Both the position numbers and the translations under genes were made by a program. A stretch of DNA of 64,000 nucleotides from Tsukamurella conjunctivitidis. GTDB lineage: Bacteria > Actinomycetota > Actinomycetes > Mycobacteriales > Mycobacteriaceae. Positions 23,037-32,801 of this stretch are shown piece by piece. A model generated the notes under the pieces. It did no database searches. It saw nothing but the letters and a program-made list of their open reading frames with translations, and was not told the DNA's origin. The stretch lies in NCBI RefSeq assembly GCF_007858475.1, contig NZ_VIGX01000005.1:1-64000 (forward strand). Direction: 5' to 3'. Numbering within the stretch: position 1 is the stretch's first letter; each line of letters begins with the position of its first letter.

Positions 23037-24650
23037 ATGTCGGACCACTCAGCCCGTTTCCGCCTTCTGCCCGACCGCACCGTGATCGCGGGGACGTCCC
23101 GCCGCCGGTTCCTGACGTGGATGGGCGTGGTCGGCGGGGTCGCCGCGACGCCCCAGCTGCTGCGCCCGGCGTTCGCCGACGCGGAGCCGTCGACGGGCGA
23201 TCCGTTCACCCTCGGCGTCGCCTCCGGCGACCCGCTTCCCGACTCGGTGGTGCTGTGGACCCGGTTGGCGCGCAGCCCGCTCCGGCCCGGCGGCGGGATG
23301 CCGAACGCCCCGGTGCCGGTGCAGTGGGAGATCGCGGCGGACCGCGGCTTCCGTTCCGTCGTGCAGCGGGGGAGCTCCGCGGCCGTCCCGCAGGACGGCC
23401 ACAGCGTGCACGTCGACGTGCGCGGGCTGCGCCCCGCGACCGACTACTTCTACCGCTTCCGGTGCGGCGGTGATCTCTCGCCGATCGGCCGCACGCGCAC
23501 CGCTCCCGCTGTGGGCGCGCGTGTCGCGGAACTGACCTTCGCCGCGGTCTCCTGCCAGGCCTGGACCGACGGCTACTTCAACGCCCTCGCCGATCTCGCC
23601 GCCCACGGGCCCGACGTGGTTTTCCACCTGGGCGACTACGTCTACGAGTACGAGATCAAGCCGGCCACCGTCCGGCGGCCCACGGCGGAGGTGCCCGCGT
23701 CGGCGTGGCGGGAGATGACGACCCTCGCCGACTACCGGGACCGGTACGCGTTGTACAAGCTGGACCCGGACCTGCAGGCCGCGCACCACGCGGCGCCCTT
23801 CATCTGCGCCTACGACGATCACGAGGTCGAGAACAACTGGGCCGCCGGCATCCCGGAGAAGGGGCAGTCGCCCGAGGAGTTCATCGTGCGCCGCGCTGCG
23901 GCGTTCAAGGCGTGGTGGGAGAACATGCCGGTCCGGGCCGCGTTGCGGCCCAACGGTCCCGACCTGCGGATGTACCGCCGGTTCGAGTTCGGCGATCTGG
24001 CCCGGTTCAGCGTCCTCGACACCCGGCAGTACCGCAGCGATCAGGCCAACGACGACAAGGACAGCCCGCAGGACGCCACCACCGCCGATGCCGCCCGCAC
24101 GATCACCGGTGCCGCGCAGGAGAAGTGGATCCTCGACGGGCTCGCCGCGGTCGGTGCCCGGTGGAACGTGCTGGCGCACCAGACCACGATCGCCGACCTC
24201 GCGCGTTCCAAGGACGGTGAGCGCACCGTCTCGATGGACGGCTGGAGCGGGTACGAGGCCTCCCGCGCGCGGATCCTCGACGGTGCCGCCCAGCGCCGCG
24301 TGCCGAACCTGGTGTCCGTCGTCGGCGACATCCACCGCAATGTGGTCTCCGAGCTGAAGTCCACCTACACCCGCGACGCCCCCACCGTCGGTGTCGAGCT
24401 CGCGGGCACCTCGATCGCGTCCGGTAAGGACGGCCAGGACAGCGACGCCGCCGACCGGGCCATCAAAGCGGCTTCCCCGCACGTGAAGTTCGGCAACGCG
24501 CAGCGCGGGTACATGCTCAACCGGGTCACCCCCGGGGAGTGGCGCGCCGAGTTCCGCGTCGCCGATTCCATCGCCAGCCGCGGGCTCGGCCTGCACCGGC
24601 GCGCCGTCGTCACGATTCCCGCCGGCCGTCCCGAGATCCATGTCGACTGA
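23037..24650 (+). CDS. PhoD-like alkaline phosphatase / phosphodiesterase, Tat-exported
   Basis: This 537-residue protein has a twin-arginine signal (TSRRRFLTWMG near residue 22) and then the PhoD architecture. The N-terminal fibronectin-like domain shows FTLGVASGDPLPDSVVLWTRL; the metallophosphatase core shows FHLGDYVYEYE near residue 200, YDDHEVENNW near residue 260, LDTRQYRSDQ and VVGDIHRNV near residue 425. These supply the Ca2+/Fe3+ ligands of PhoD. The enzyme releases phosphate from phosphodiesters such as teichoic or phospholipid head groups outside the cell. The ATG at 23037 is preferred over an upstream GTG at 22998. No Pho box was recognised. Confidence 0.9.
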   Translation: MSDHSARFRLLPDRTVIAGTSRRRFLTWMGVVGGVAATPQLLRPAFADAEPSTGDPFTLGVASGDPLPDSVVLWTRLARSPLRPGGGMPNAPVPVQWEIAADRGFRSVVQRGSSAAVPQDGHSVHVDVRGLRPATDYFYRFRCGGDLSPIGRTRTAPAVGARVAELTFAAVSCQAWTDGYFNALADLAAHGPDVVFHLGDYVYEYEIKPATVRRPTAEVPASAWREMTTLADYRDRYALYKLDPDLQAAHHAAPFICAYDDHEVENNWAAGIPEKGQSPEEFIVRRAAAFKAWWENMPVRAALRPNGPDLRMYRRFEFGDLARFSVLDTRQYRSDQANDDKDSPQDATTADAARTITGAAQEKWILDGLAAVGARWNVLAHQTTIADLARSKDGERTVSMDGWSGYEASRARILDGAAQRRVPNLVSVVGDIHRNVVSELKSTYTRDAPTVGVELAGTSIASGKDGQDSDAADRAIKAASPHVKFGNAQRGYMLNRVTPGEWRAEFRVADSIASRGLGLHRRAVVTIPAGRPEIHVD

Positions 24651-24731
24651 CGGCCGGCCGGGCGACGATACCGAGCTCGCAGACCACGCTGATCGGATCG
24701 GATCCCGGGCCTCATGGCGCTCCTGCCCCTG

Positions 24732-24751
24732 CATAGCGGTGCCCCGCTATG
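24732..24751. terminator. Inverted repeat between convergent phoD-like and lysX genes
   Basis: CATAGCGG-TGCC-CCGCTATG is a perfect 8-4-8 hairpin, about 80 bases from each stop codon. It probably terminates one or both transcripts. The rest of the 177-bp gap shows nothing else I can assign. Confidence 0.6.
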
Positions 24752-24827
24752 AGGGGTGAGAACGATGGCGGGACGCTGCGCCCGCGTCGTTCCCGCTTCG
24801 TGCCGGCGTCCGCGGCGCTCGCGGCGC

Positions 24828-27800
24828 TCAGCGGTCCTGGGGCTTGACGAAGGGGAAGGCGAGCGTGGCGCGGATGTTCACGCCCGCGAGGAGCATGACG
24901 ATGCGGTCCACGCCGATGCCGAGGCCGCCGGTCGGCGGCATCGCGTAGGAGAGCGCGTCCAGGAAGGACTCATCCAATTCCATCGCCTCCGGGTCGCCCG
25001 CGGCGGCGGCCATGGACTGCTTCGTGAGTCGCTCGCGCTGATCGATCGGGTCAGTGAGCTCCGTGTAGGCGGTGCCGAGTTCGGCGCCGAAGCCGACCAG
25101 GTCCCACTGCTCGGTCAGGCGCGGGTCGTCACGGTGCTTGCGGGCCAGCGGCGAGACCTCGATGGGGAAGTCGCAGTAGAAGGTCGGGAAATCGGTCTGC
25201 TTCTCGACCAGCGCTTCGTACAGCTCCATCACGAGCTTGCCCGCGGTCGCCCCGCGCGGTACGGCCACGTGATGGCGAGCGCACACCGCGGCCACCTCGT
25301 CGAGTGGGGAGGCCGACGTCAGCTCGGTCCCCGTCGCCTTCGAGACCGCGGAATGTACCGTCACGACGGGCCACTCGGCGGTCAGGTCCACCTCGCGGGT
25401 ACCTCCGGCGCCGTCGGGCCGCACGGCCACCGGGCGGCCGTTCACCGCCAGCGCCGCGGCCAGGATCACCTCGCGCGTGAGCGTCCGCATCGTCGTGTAA
25501 TCGCCGTACGCCTCGTAGGCCTCGAGCGCGGTGAACTCCGGGTTGTGCGTCGCATCGGCGCCCTCGTTGCGGAAGTTGCGGTTCAGCTCGAAGATCCGCC
25601 CCATCCCGCCGACCGCCAGCCGCTTGAGGTAGAGCTCCGGCGCGATCCGCAGGTACAGCCCCATGTCGTAGGCGTTGATGTGCGTGGTGAACGGGCGCGC
25701 CGCGGCGCCGCCGTGCACCGACTGCAACATCGGCGTCTCGACCTCGGTGTAGCCGCGACCCACGAACACCCCGCGCATCGCCGCGACGGCGCGGGACCGG
25801 CGGTACAGCAGGTCGACGGCGCCGTCGTCGGTGATCAGCTCCAGCGGGCGGTTGCGCGCCCGGGTCTCATCACCGAGTCGCGCCCGGGTCTTCGGCACGG
25901 GCGAGAGGCACTTGCCGGCCATCGCCCACGAGGTGAGGAGCACCGACAGCTCGCCGGTGCGGGAGTGCGTCACCTCGCCGGTCACGGAGACGAGGTCGCC
26001 CATGTCGATGGCGGTGCGCCACAGGGCTCGTGCGTCGTCCGGGGTCCGGGAACGCTCCGCGATCACCTGCAGGTGCGAGCCGTCCTCGTGCAGGTCGACG
26101 AAGGTCACGCCGCCGTAGTCGCGCACCGCCCGGACACGGCCGGTGACGGAGACGACGCTGCCCGGCGCACCGTCGGCGCGGACGGCCTCGAGCGACGTGG
26201 TCCGCGGGACCGACGGGGGATAGCCCGGCATCCCGGCGTCCTCGAGGGCCTGCAGCTTGCGGCGCCGCACGCGCTGCTGCTCCGACAGGCGCACGGGCGG
26301 GGCCTCTCGGCGCAGCAGTCGCTCCTCCTCGGCGAGCAGCCGGTCGACGAACTCCGGGTCGCGCGGGAACTCGTCGGGGATCGACGGTCCCGCGAGGAAC
26401 TTCGGCCCGATCTGCGGGAGGAAGCCCTCGGCGGTTCCGACCGCGATGCCGGCGCGGACCGCGGTGAGCGAGGGGTCGTAGCAGAGGATGCGGGGCACCC
26501 ATTCGGGCCGGTACTTGTCGTTCGAGCGGTACAGCGATTCCAGCTGGTAGAACTTCGATGCCAGGCTCAGGACGGAGTCGACCATGCGCGTGATCGGGCC
26601 GGCGCCCACCCGGTCGGCCTCGGAGAAGACGGAGCGGAAGACCGCGAAGTTCAAGGAGATCCGGCGGATCCCGAGTTCGCCGCACTGCTCGATGAGGGTG
26701 GCGACCATGTACTCGTTGAGGCCGTTCTCCGCATCGCGGTCGCGCCGCATCAGGTCGAGCGAGAGCCCGCGCGTGCCCCACGGTACGAAGCTCAGGAGGC
26801 CGCGGACGGTGCCCTCGGCGTCGTGCGCGGAAACGAGCACGCAGCGCCCGTCCACGGGATCGCCGATGCGGTTGAGCGCCATGGAGAAGCCGCGCTCGGT
26901 CTCCTCGCCGCGCCACGCCTCGGCGAGCTCGGCGACCTCGGCGAGCTCGGCCGCGGAGAGATCCGCGTGCCTGCGCACCTTGAGTCTGTATCCGGCCGCG
27001 CTCACGCGGGTCACGGCCTGCCGCACCGCGCGCATGTCGCGGCCCTTCAGGGTGAAGTCATCGACGTGGATGATCGCCTCGTCGCCGATCGTGAGCGTGC
27101 GCAGCCCCGCGGCCTCGTAGACCTCCGCGCCCGCGGCGCTGGCCGCGAGGACGGCGGGGTAGAGGCTGTGGCTTCGGCAGTCCTCGATCCAGGCTCCGAC
27201 GGCGGCGGGCCAGGCGTCGGGATGCCCGATCGGGTCGGCGCTCGCCATGGACACCGGGCCGACGGCGCGGCAGGTGACGACGGCACGCCTGTCCGGCGCG
27301 GCGATCACCGCCTTGTCGCGCCGTGTGGCGAAGTAGCCGAGCGAGTCCTCCTCGCCGTACTCGAGCAGGAGGCGCCGGACCTCGAGCTCCTCGGGCTCGG
27401 TCATCAGCTCGTCGCCGCGACCGGCCCGCCAGAAGGCCATGAGGGCGAGGATCAGGACCGAGGCCGAGAGAACGCCGGCCAGCGAGTAGATCCATACGGG
27501 ACCGCTGTGGCCGTTGAGGGCCACGTCGATCTGACGGGGCACCGCGACGCCGAAGGTCGTCCGCAGCGACCACACGAGCACCTCGACGCTGCCGTCGAGC
27601 CGGTTCGGCCCCCGTCCCGGGAACGTGTAGGCGAGGGCGACGACCACCAGGTACACGCCGACGAAGCCGCCGACCAGTACACCGATCGCGGTGCGCCGCG
27701 AGCCGCGGGCCAGCTTGGCGGGGAACCGCGGACGGGCCGCGATCACGAGGGCGAGGCAGACGGCGCTGATGAGCGCCGTGAGCGCGGCGCCCGGCAGCGA

Positions 27801-28175
27801 GAAGCGCACGGAGACGTAGGCCTGCAGGTACGCGGGGAGGTGCCTGGCCTCGTCGGGATCGAGCTGGTCGGTCGCGACGATCACCAGCGTCGCGATGTTC
27901 ACCAGGACCTGCAGTGACATCATGATGACGGCGACGGTGTGCGCGGCCCGGAGTCGGCGGCGGAGGGCGCCGCTGAGCACGGTGAGCGCGGCCACCAGCA
28001 ACAGGCTCGGGTGCGACGGTATGCCGACGATGCCCAGGAGGTCCGCCACGAAGGGCAGCGCGCGGTCGCCGCGGATGATCGCGCTCAACAGCGAGACCAC
28101 CGCCGCGACCAGAGTCATCCGCGCTATCCAGACCGCGGTCGCCTCCTGGGTGCGCTCCCGGCTGGTCTGCGACAC
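24828..28175 (-). CDS. lysX: Bifunctional lysyl-tRNA synthetase / lysylphosphatidylglycerol synthetase
   Basis: This 1115-residue protein fuses three parts. Residues 15-270 hold about six or seven transmembrane segments; 280-590 are a DUF2156/MprF-type lysyl transferase domain (e.g. [32 protein letters not shown]); about 615-1115 are an OB-fold and class II LysRS core ([17 protein letters not shown]; motif 2 with [14 protein letters not shown]; motif 3 GLGIGVDR). It charges tRNA with lysine and transfers lysine to phosphatidylglycerol, which reduces membrane charge and protects against cationic peptides. GTG 28175 is seven bases after a GAGGAGG site. In M. tuberculosis lysX lies elsewhere. 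Confidence 0.95.
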   Translation of the reverse strand: MSQTSRERTQEATAVWIARMTLVAAVVSLLSAIIRGDRALPFVADLLGIVGIPSHPSLLLVAALTVLSGALRRRLRAAHTVAVIMMSLQVLVNIATLVIVATDQLDPDEARHLPAYLQAYVSVRFSLPGAALTALISAVCLALVIAARPRFPAKLARGSRRTAIGVLVGGFVGVYLVVVALAYTFPGRGPNRLDGSVEVLVWSLRTTFGVAVPRQIDVALNGHSGPVWIYSLAGVLSASVLILALMAFWRAGRGDELMTEPEELEVRRLLLEYGEEDSLGYFATRRDKAVIAAPDRRAVVTCRAVGPVSMASADPIGHPDAWPAAVGAWIEDCRSHSLYPAVLAASAAGAEVYEAAGLRTLTIGDEAIIHVDDFTLKGRDMRAVRQAVTRVSAAGYRLKVRRHADLSAAELAEVAELAEAWRGEETERGFSMALNRIGDPVDGRCVLVSAHDAEGTVRGLLSFVPWGTRGLSLDLMRRDRDAENGLNEYMVATLIEQCGELGIRRISLNFAVFRSVFSEADRVGAGPITRMVDSVLSLASKFYQLESLYRSNDKYRPEWVPRILCYDPSLTAVRAGIAVGTAEGFLPQIGPKFLAGPSIPDEFPRDPEFVDRLLAEEERLLRREAPPVRLSEQQRVRRRKLQALEDAGMPGYPPSVPRTTSLEAVRADGAPGSVVSVTGRVRAVRDYGGVTFVDLHEDGSHLQVIAERSRTPDDARALWRTAIDMGDLVSVTGEVTHSRTGELSVLLTSWAMAGKCLSPVPKTRARLGDETRARNRPLELITDDGAVDLLYRRSRAVAAMRGVFVGRGYTEVETPMLQSVHGGAAARPFTTHINAYDMGLYLRIAPELYLKRLAVGGMGRIFELNRNFRNEGADATHNPEFTALEAYEAYGDYTTMRTLTREVILAAALAVNGRPVAVRPDGAGGTREVDLTAEWPVVTVHSAVSKATGTELTSASPLDEVAAVCARHHVAVPRGATAGKLVMELYEALVEKQTDFPTFYCDFPIEVSPLARKHRDDPRLTEQWDLVGFGAELGTAYTELTDPIDQRERLTKQSMAAAAGDPEAMELDESFLDALSYAMPPTGGLGIGVDRIVMLLAGVNIRATLAFPFVKPQDR

Positions 28176-28505
28176 GACGATTCCTCCTCGGGTGCGCGCA
28201 CGGCGTGTGCGACTCACGTGGAAAAGACTCCCGATGATAGCCTTGATGCAGGTCCGTCCGACGTCGGTGCCGGTAGATCCGGCCCCCGACTTCTGCGGTG
28301 CGCCATCTCGGTGTCACTCCCCGCGGGGTGGTCCTCGGTAGTGGTTGCCGGAAACCTCGTCCGTACGGACGGGCGGGTCCGGCGGCTTCGATCGATGACC
28401 GCGCCAGGGCGCCCCGCCGCCGTGTCGAACGACTTCGGCCGCGCGCAGCATGCGCGCCGCCCAGGTGGGGACGGTCCGCGCGAAGAGAGGTTTCTTCCCC
28501 ACAAC
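28176..28505. other. 330-bp divergent control region of lysX and pnp
   Basis: No protein-coding gene is supported here. It contains the lysX ribosome-binding site (28183-28189), a perfect 14-bp palindrome CGTCCGTACGGACG (28358-28371), and a hairpin at 28441-28457. The pnp transcript probably has a long leader. I found no tRNA or recognised riboswitch. Confidence 0.5.
28441..28457 (+). promoter_or_regulatory. Hairpin in the pnp leader
   Basis: GCGCGCA-GCA-TGCGCGC forms a 7-bp perfect stem 48 bases before the pnp start. In E. coli an RNase III-cleaved leader hairpin lets Pnp repress its own mRNA; a similar role here is only inferred. Confidence 0.35.
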
Positions 28506-30746
28506 ATGTCAGACAACACTCAGGTCGAGTTCGACGACGACATCACCGAAGCGGTCGCCGTCATCGACAACGGTTCTTTCGGCACCCGCACCATCCGGTT
28601 CGAGACCGGCCGGTTCGCGCAGCAGGCCGCCGGCTCCGTCGCCGCCTACCTCGACGACGAGACGATGCTGCTGTCGGCCACGTCGCACAGCAAGCACCCC
28701 AAGGAGCACTTCGACTTCTTCCCCCTCACGGTGGACGTCGAGGAGCGCATGTACGCCGCCGGCCGCATCCCCGGCTCGTTCTTCCGCCGCGAGGGCCGCC
28801 CGTCGACCGACGCGATCCTCACCTGCCGCCTGATCGACCGGCCGCTGCGCCCGTCCTTCGTCGACGGCCTCCGCAACGAGATCCAGGTCGTCGTGACCGT
28901 CATGTCGCTCGATCCGAAGGATCTGTACGACGTCGTCGCGATCAACGCCGCCTCGGCGTCGACCCAGATCGCGGGCCTTCCCTTCTCGGGTCCCGTCGGC
29001 GGCGTGCGCGTCGCGCTCATCGGCGGCCAGTGGGTCGCCTTCCCGACCGTCGAGCAGCTCGAGGGCGCGGTCTTCGACATGGTCGTCGCCGGCCGCATCG
29101 TCTCGGGCTCCGGCAAGGACGCCGACGTCGCGATCATGATGGTCGAGGCCGAGGCCACCGAGAACGTCATCGAGCTCATCGAGGGCGGCGCTACCGCGCC
29201 CACCGAGGCGGTCGTGGCCGAGGGCCTCGAGGCCGCCAAGCCCTTCATCGCCGTGCTCTGCGAGGCGCAGAAGCAGCTCGCCGCCGGTGCCGCGAAGCCG
29301 ACCGGCGAGTTCCCGCTGTTCCCGGCCTACCAGGACGACGTCTTCGCCGCCGTCGAGGCCGCGGGTGCCGCCGGCCTCAACGATGCGCTGTCGATCGCCG
29401 GCAAGCAGGAGCGCGACGCCGCCACCGACGTCGTCAAGGCGCAGGTGCTCGAGTCCGTGGGTCCGCAGTTCGAGGGCCGCGAGGGCGAGATCGGCGCTGC
29501 CTTCCGCTCGCTGACCAAGAAGCTGGTGCGCAAGCGGATCCTCACCGACCACTTCCGCATCGACGGCCGTGGCATCACCGACATCCGCTCGCTCAGCGCC
29601 GAGATCGCCGTGATCCCGCGCGCCCACGGCAGCGCGCTGTTCGAGCGCGGCGAGACCCAGATCCTGGGCGTCACCACGCTGGACATGGTGAAGATGGCGC
29701 AGCAGATCGACTCGCTGGGACCCGAGACCAGCAAGCGGTACATGCACCACTACAACTTCCCGCCGTACTCGACCGGTGAGACCGGCCGCGTCGGCTCGCC
29801 GAAGCGCCGCGAGATCGGCCACGGCGCGCTCGCCGAGCGCGCCCTCGTGCCGGTGCTGCCGTCGGTGGAGGAGTTCCCCTACGCCATCCGTCAGGTCTCG
29901 GAGGCGCTGAGCTCCAACGGTTCCACGTCGATGGGCTCCGTCTGCGCGTCGACCATGTCGCTGCTCAACGCCGGCGTGCCGCTCAAGGCGCCCGTCGCAG
30001 GCATCGCCATGGGCCTGGTGTCCGACGAGGTCGACGGCCAGGCCCGTTACGTGGCGCTGACCGACATCCTCGGAGCCGAGGACGCCTTCGGCGACATGGA
30101 CTTCAAGGTCGCCGGTACCAGCGATTTCGTCACCGCCCTGCAGCTGGACACCAAGCTCGACGGCATCCCGTCGCAGGTGCTGGCCGGCGCGCTGGGCCAG
30201 GCGAAGGACGCCCGCACCACGATCCTCGAGGTCATGGCCGAGGCGATCGACGCCCCCGACGAGATGAGCCCGTACGCCCCGCGGATCACCACGATCAAGG
30301 TCCCGATCGACAAGATCGGCGAGGTCATCGGACCCAAGGGCAAGACGATCAACTCCATCACCGAGGAGACCGGCGCCAACATCTCGATCGAGGATGACGG
30401 CACGGTGTTCGTCGGTGCCGCCGACGGCCCGTCGGCGCAGGCGGCGATCGATCGGATCAACGCCATCGCGAACCCGCAGCTCCCGAAGGTGGGCGAGCGC
30501 TTCCTGGGCACCGTGGTCAAGACCACGGCGTTCGGCGCCTTCGTCTCGCTGGTCCCCGGCCGCGACGGCCTGGTGCACATCAGCAAGCTCGGCAGCGGCA
30601 AGCGTGTGAACAAGGTCGAGGACGTGGTCAACGTCGGCAGCAAGCTGCAGGTGGAGATCGCCGACATCGACGAGCGCGGCAAGATCAGCCTGATCCCCGT
30701 GGTGGAGGAGAAGGCCGACGAGACCGCTCCCGCTGGCGAGGAGTAG
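28506..30746 (+). CDS. pnp: Polyribonucleotide nucleotidyltransferase (GpsI)
   Basis: PNPase degrades RNA 3' to 5' with phosphate and can also add tails. The 746-residue protein has two RNase PH-like domains (first: [37 protein letters not shown]; second: [38 protein letters not shown] and the catalytic-region [10 protein letters not shown]), then a KH domain ([16 protein letters not shown] near residue 615) and an S1 domain ([28 protein letters not shown] near residue 675). The length is normal. The stop TAG is separated by one sense codon from the probable start of the M16 peptidase gene, in the same frame. Confidence 0.97.
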   Translation: MSDNTQVEFDDDITEAVAVIDNGSFGTRTIRFETGRFAQQAAGSVAAYLDDETMLLSATSHSKHPKEHFDFFPLTVDVEERMYAAGRIPGSFFRREGRPSTDAILTCRLIDRPLRPSFVDGLRNEIQVVVTVMSLDPKDLYDVVAINAASASTQIAGLPFSGPVGGVRVALIGGQWVAFPTVEQLEGAVFDMVVAGRIVSGSGKDADVAIMMVEAEATENVIELIEGGATAPTEAVVAEGLEAAKPFIAVLCEAQKQLAAGAAKPTGEFPLFPAYQDDVFAAVEAAGAAGLNDALSIAGKQERDAATDVVKAQVLESVGPQFEGREGEIGAAFRSLTKKLVRKRILTDHFRIDGRGITDIRSLSAEIAVIPRAHGSALFERGETQILGVTTLDMVKMAQQIDSLGPETSKRYMHHYNFPPYSTGETGRVGSPKRREIGHGALAERALVPVLPSVEEFPYAIRQVSEALSSNGSTSMGSVCASTMSLLNAGVPLKAPVAGIAMGLVSDEVDGQARYVALTDILGAEDAFGDMDFKVAGTSDFVTALQLDTKLDGIPSQVLAGALGQAKDARTTILEVMAEAIDAPDEMSPYAPRITTIKVPIDKIGEVIGPKGKTINSITEETGANISIEDDGTVFVGAADGPSAQAAIDRINAIANPQLPKVGERFLGTVVKTTAFGAFVSLVPGRDGLVHISKLGSGKRVNKVEDVVNVGSKLQVEIADIDERGKISLIPVVEEKADETAPAGEE

Positions 30747-30749
30747 GAA

Positions 30750-32081
30750 CTGAGCAGCCTGAAAACGACGGCTGCGCGGACGGGGGCATCCGGATCGGGT
30801 GCCCCCGTTCGTCGTAGCGTCCTGCCCGGCGGCCTGCGGGTGGTCACGGAGACGGTGCCGGGGTCCCGGTCCGCCGCCGTCGGCCTGTGGGTCGCGGTGG
30901 GCTCGCGCGACGAGCACCCCGCCTCGGCCGGATCCGCGCACTTCCTGGAGCACCTGCTGTTCAAGGCGACGCCCCATCGCGACGCGGCCTCCCTGGCCGC
31001 CGAGGTGGACGCCGTCGGCGGCGAGATCAACGCGTTCACGTCGAAGGAGCACACCTGCTACTACGCGCACGTGCTCGACAGTGACCTCGAGCTGGCGGTC
31101 GACGTGGTGACCGACGTCGTCCTCGGCGGCCTGTGCCGGCCCGCGGACGTCGAGGTGGAGCGCGAGGTGGTGCTCGAGGAGCTCGCCATGCGCGACGACG
31201 ACCCGGAGGACCTGGTCAACGAGGCCGCGACCTCCGCCCTGTTCGGCGATCACCCCCTGGCCCGGCCGGTGCTCGGCACCGAGGAGTCGGTCGCGGCGAT
31301 GACCGCCGCGCGCCTGCGCGGCTTCCATCGCCGGCGGTACACGCCCGAGCGGATGGTGCTGGCGGTCGCCGGCAACGTCACCCACGCCCAGGTCGTCAAG
31401 CTGGCGCGCGGGGCGTTCGCGGGCCGCCTCGACGGTGCCGCCGACTCCGCCCCCGTGCGGACGGGCGTCCGGCGTCGCCCCGGCGGACCGACGCTCGAGG
31501 TGGTCAACCGGGACGGGGAGCAGTCGCACCTCGTCGCGGGCACCCGCGCCTACGGCCGCTTCCACCCGGACCGGTGGGCGCTGTCGGTGCTGAACACCGC
31601 GATCGGCGGGGGCCTGAGTTCGCGCCTGTTCCAGGAGATCCGGGAGCAGCGCGGCCTGGCGTACACGGTGTACTCGGCCGTGGACACCTACGCCGACACG
31701 GGGCTGTTCTCGGTGTACGCCGGATGTTCCCCGGAGCGGCTCGGCGAGGTGGCGACGGTGGCGCGCACGGTCCTCGAGGCCGTCCGCGACGACGGACTCA
31801 CCGCAGAGGAGCTCGCGCGGGCCAAGGGTTCGCTCCGCGGCGGCCTCGTTCTGGGCCTGGAGGACGCGCAGTCCCGCATGCACCGCATCGGTCGCAGCGA
31901 GATCAACTACCAGAACCAGCGAACCGTCGCGCGGACGTTGTCGGCGATCGACAAGGTCTCGGCCTCGGATGTGAACCGGGTCGCGCGGGATCTGCTCTCG
32001 CAGCCCTTCGGCGGCGCCGTCCTCGGGCCGCACCGGGGCAAGCGGGGAGTGCCCGCGTCCGTCCGGAACTGGTTGGGATGA
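30750..32081 (+). CDS. M16-family zinc metallopeptidase (PepR-like), probable CTG start
   Basis: The protein has about 443 residues. The zinc motif HFLEH is near residue 64 and the third ligand lies in the EREVVLEELAMRDDDPED segment. The second half has the RGLAYTVYSAVDTYADTGLF-type region of processing peptidases. The conserved first strand (RRSVLPGGLRVVTE) is encoded upstream of the first GTG (30840), and no ATG, GTG or TTG occurs in that stretch. A CTG at 30750 lies after a GAGGAG site formed by the last pnp codons, so I annotate that start. The gene is in frame with pnp, so rare stop readthrough is possible. Orthologue at this locus: Rv2782c. Confidence 0.85.
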   Translation: MSSLKTTAARTGASGSGAPVRRSVLPGGLRVVTETVPGSRSAAVGLWVAVGSRDEHPASAGSAHFLEHLLFKATPHRDAASLAAEVDAVGGEINAFTSKEHTCYYAHVLDSDLELAVDVVTDVVLGGLCRPADVEVEREVVLEELAMRDDDPEDLVNEAATSALFGDHPLARPVLGTEESVAAMTAARLRGFHRRRYTPERMVLAVAGNVTHAQVVKLARGAFAGRLDGAADSAPVRTGVRRRPGGPTLEVVNRDGEQSHLVAGTRAYGRFHPDRWALSVLNTAIGGGLSSRLFQEIREQRGLAYTVYSAVDTYADTGLFSVYAGCSPERLGEVATVARTVLEAVRDDGLTAEELARAKGSLRGGLVLGLEDAQSRMHRIGRSEINYQNQRTVARTLSAIDKVSASDVNRVARDLLSQPFGGAVLGPHRGKRGVPASVRNWLG

Positions 32082-32083
32082 AC

Positions 32084-32124
32084 CCGGCGGACCGGGCGGC
32101 CTAGGTCGTTCCCGGTCCGCCGGG
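32084..32124. terminator. Bidirectional terminator between the M16 peptidase and TetR genes
   Basis: CCCGGCGGACCGGG (32084-32097) pairs perfectly with CCCGGTCCGCCGGG (32111-32124) around a 13-base loop. It starts just after the peptidase stop. Its right arm lies inside the last codons of the convergent tetR gene. Confidence 0.75.
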
Positions 32125-32742
32125 CGCCGCGTCGGCGCCGCTCCCGGCTCGCGCCGCGGACGCGGCGACGACCCGTCGAACGTGCTCGCGCAGCGCGGAT
32201 CCCGCCGCAAGGAGGGGGTCCGGGCTGCGCAGCGACCGGGCGAGCACGAATGCTCCCTCGAGTGAGCTCAGCACCGCCAGTGTCAGTTCCCGCGCGGCGT
32301 CGTCGGCGAGGCCGCGCGCGGCGAAGTAGGCGGTGCCGCCGGCGATCCAGTCCGCGAAGACCTCCGCCGCCGCGGCGGCCACCTCGGGCTCGGAGTCGGC
32401 GACCTCGCCCGCGACGGTTCCGACAGGGCACATCGTGATCCAGCCCGCCTCGGCGATGTGCTCGGCGGCCAGCGCGAAGGCCCCCGGGATCGCATCGTCG
32501 AGGTCCGGCGCACCGTCGAGCAGGGTGGGGATCAGCGCCAGGTACGCGGCTCCGGAGGACCGCAGCGCCGCTGCGGCGACCTCGGGTTTCCCGCCGGGGA
32601 AGTGGTGGTAGAGCGAGCCCATCGTGGCGCCCGCGACCTCCGTGAGCTGCTTGACGGTGGTGGCGCCGTAGCCCTGGCGGCGCAGGAGTTCGCCCATCGC
32701 CACGACGAGGCGCTCGCGGGTGGGCATTGACCGGTCGACCAT
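32101..32742 (-). CDS. TetR-family regulator (YxaF/LmrA-like)
   Basis: The 213-residue product has an N-terminal HTH: PTRERLVVAMGELLRRQGYGATTVKQL and then VAGATMGSLYHHFPGGKPEVAAAAL, the last part typical of the LmrA/YxaF subgroup. The ligand domain is Ala-rich and contains TMCPVGTVAGEVAD near residue 103, a motif common in that subgroup. It is divergent from an alpha/beta hydrolase gene, and a perfect 7-6-7 inverted repeat sits between them. A short GTG-ATG pair allows starts at 32745 or 32742. The C-terminal tail is rich in Gly, Ala and Pro and overlaps the terminator stem. Confidence 0.88.
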   Translation of the reverse strand: MVDRSMPTRERLVVAMGELLRRQGYGATTVKQLTEVAGATMGSLYHHFPGGKPEVAAAALRSSGAAYLALIPTLLDGAPDLDDAIPGAFALAAEHIAEAGWITMCPVGTVAGEVADSEPEVAAAAAEVFADWIAGGTAYFAARGLADDAARELTLAVLSSLEGAFVLARSLRSPDPLLAAGSALREHVRRVVAASAARAGSGADAAPGGPGTT

Positions 32743-32754
32743 CACGCCCTAGAT

Positions 32755-32774
32755 TCTAGAGTACCCGCTCTAGA
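32755..32774. promoter_or_regulatory. Perfect TetR operator, TCTAGAG-N6-CTCTAGA
   Basis: The 7-6-7 inverted repeat lies 12 bases from the tetR start and 27 bases from the hydrolase start, so one dimer could control both genes. Confidence 0.7.
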
Positions 32775-32801
32775 GTGAACGCTCCAATGGAGGTGATGGG
32801 A

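Noticed and set aside
24756-27917. A 1053-residue open frame opposite lysX
   Set aside because: It is antisense to a clear LysX gene and has Arg/Gly/His/Asp-rich composition without family motifs, as expected for a mirror frame in high-GC DNA.
28176-28505. A protein-coding gene in the lysX-pnp gap
   Set aside because: Open frames here are extensions of pnp or shadows. None has a start signal or a recognisable domain.
28509-32210. A 1233-residue minus-strand frame across pnp and the M16 peptidase
   Set aside because: It is a mirror of two well-supported genes and its sequence is low in hydrophobic core residues. No start signal was seen.
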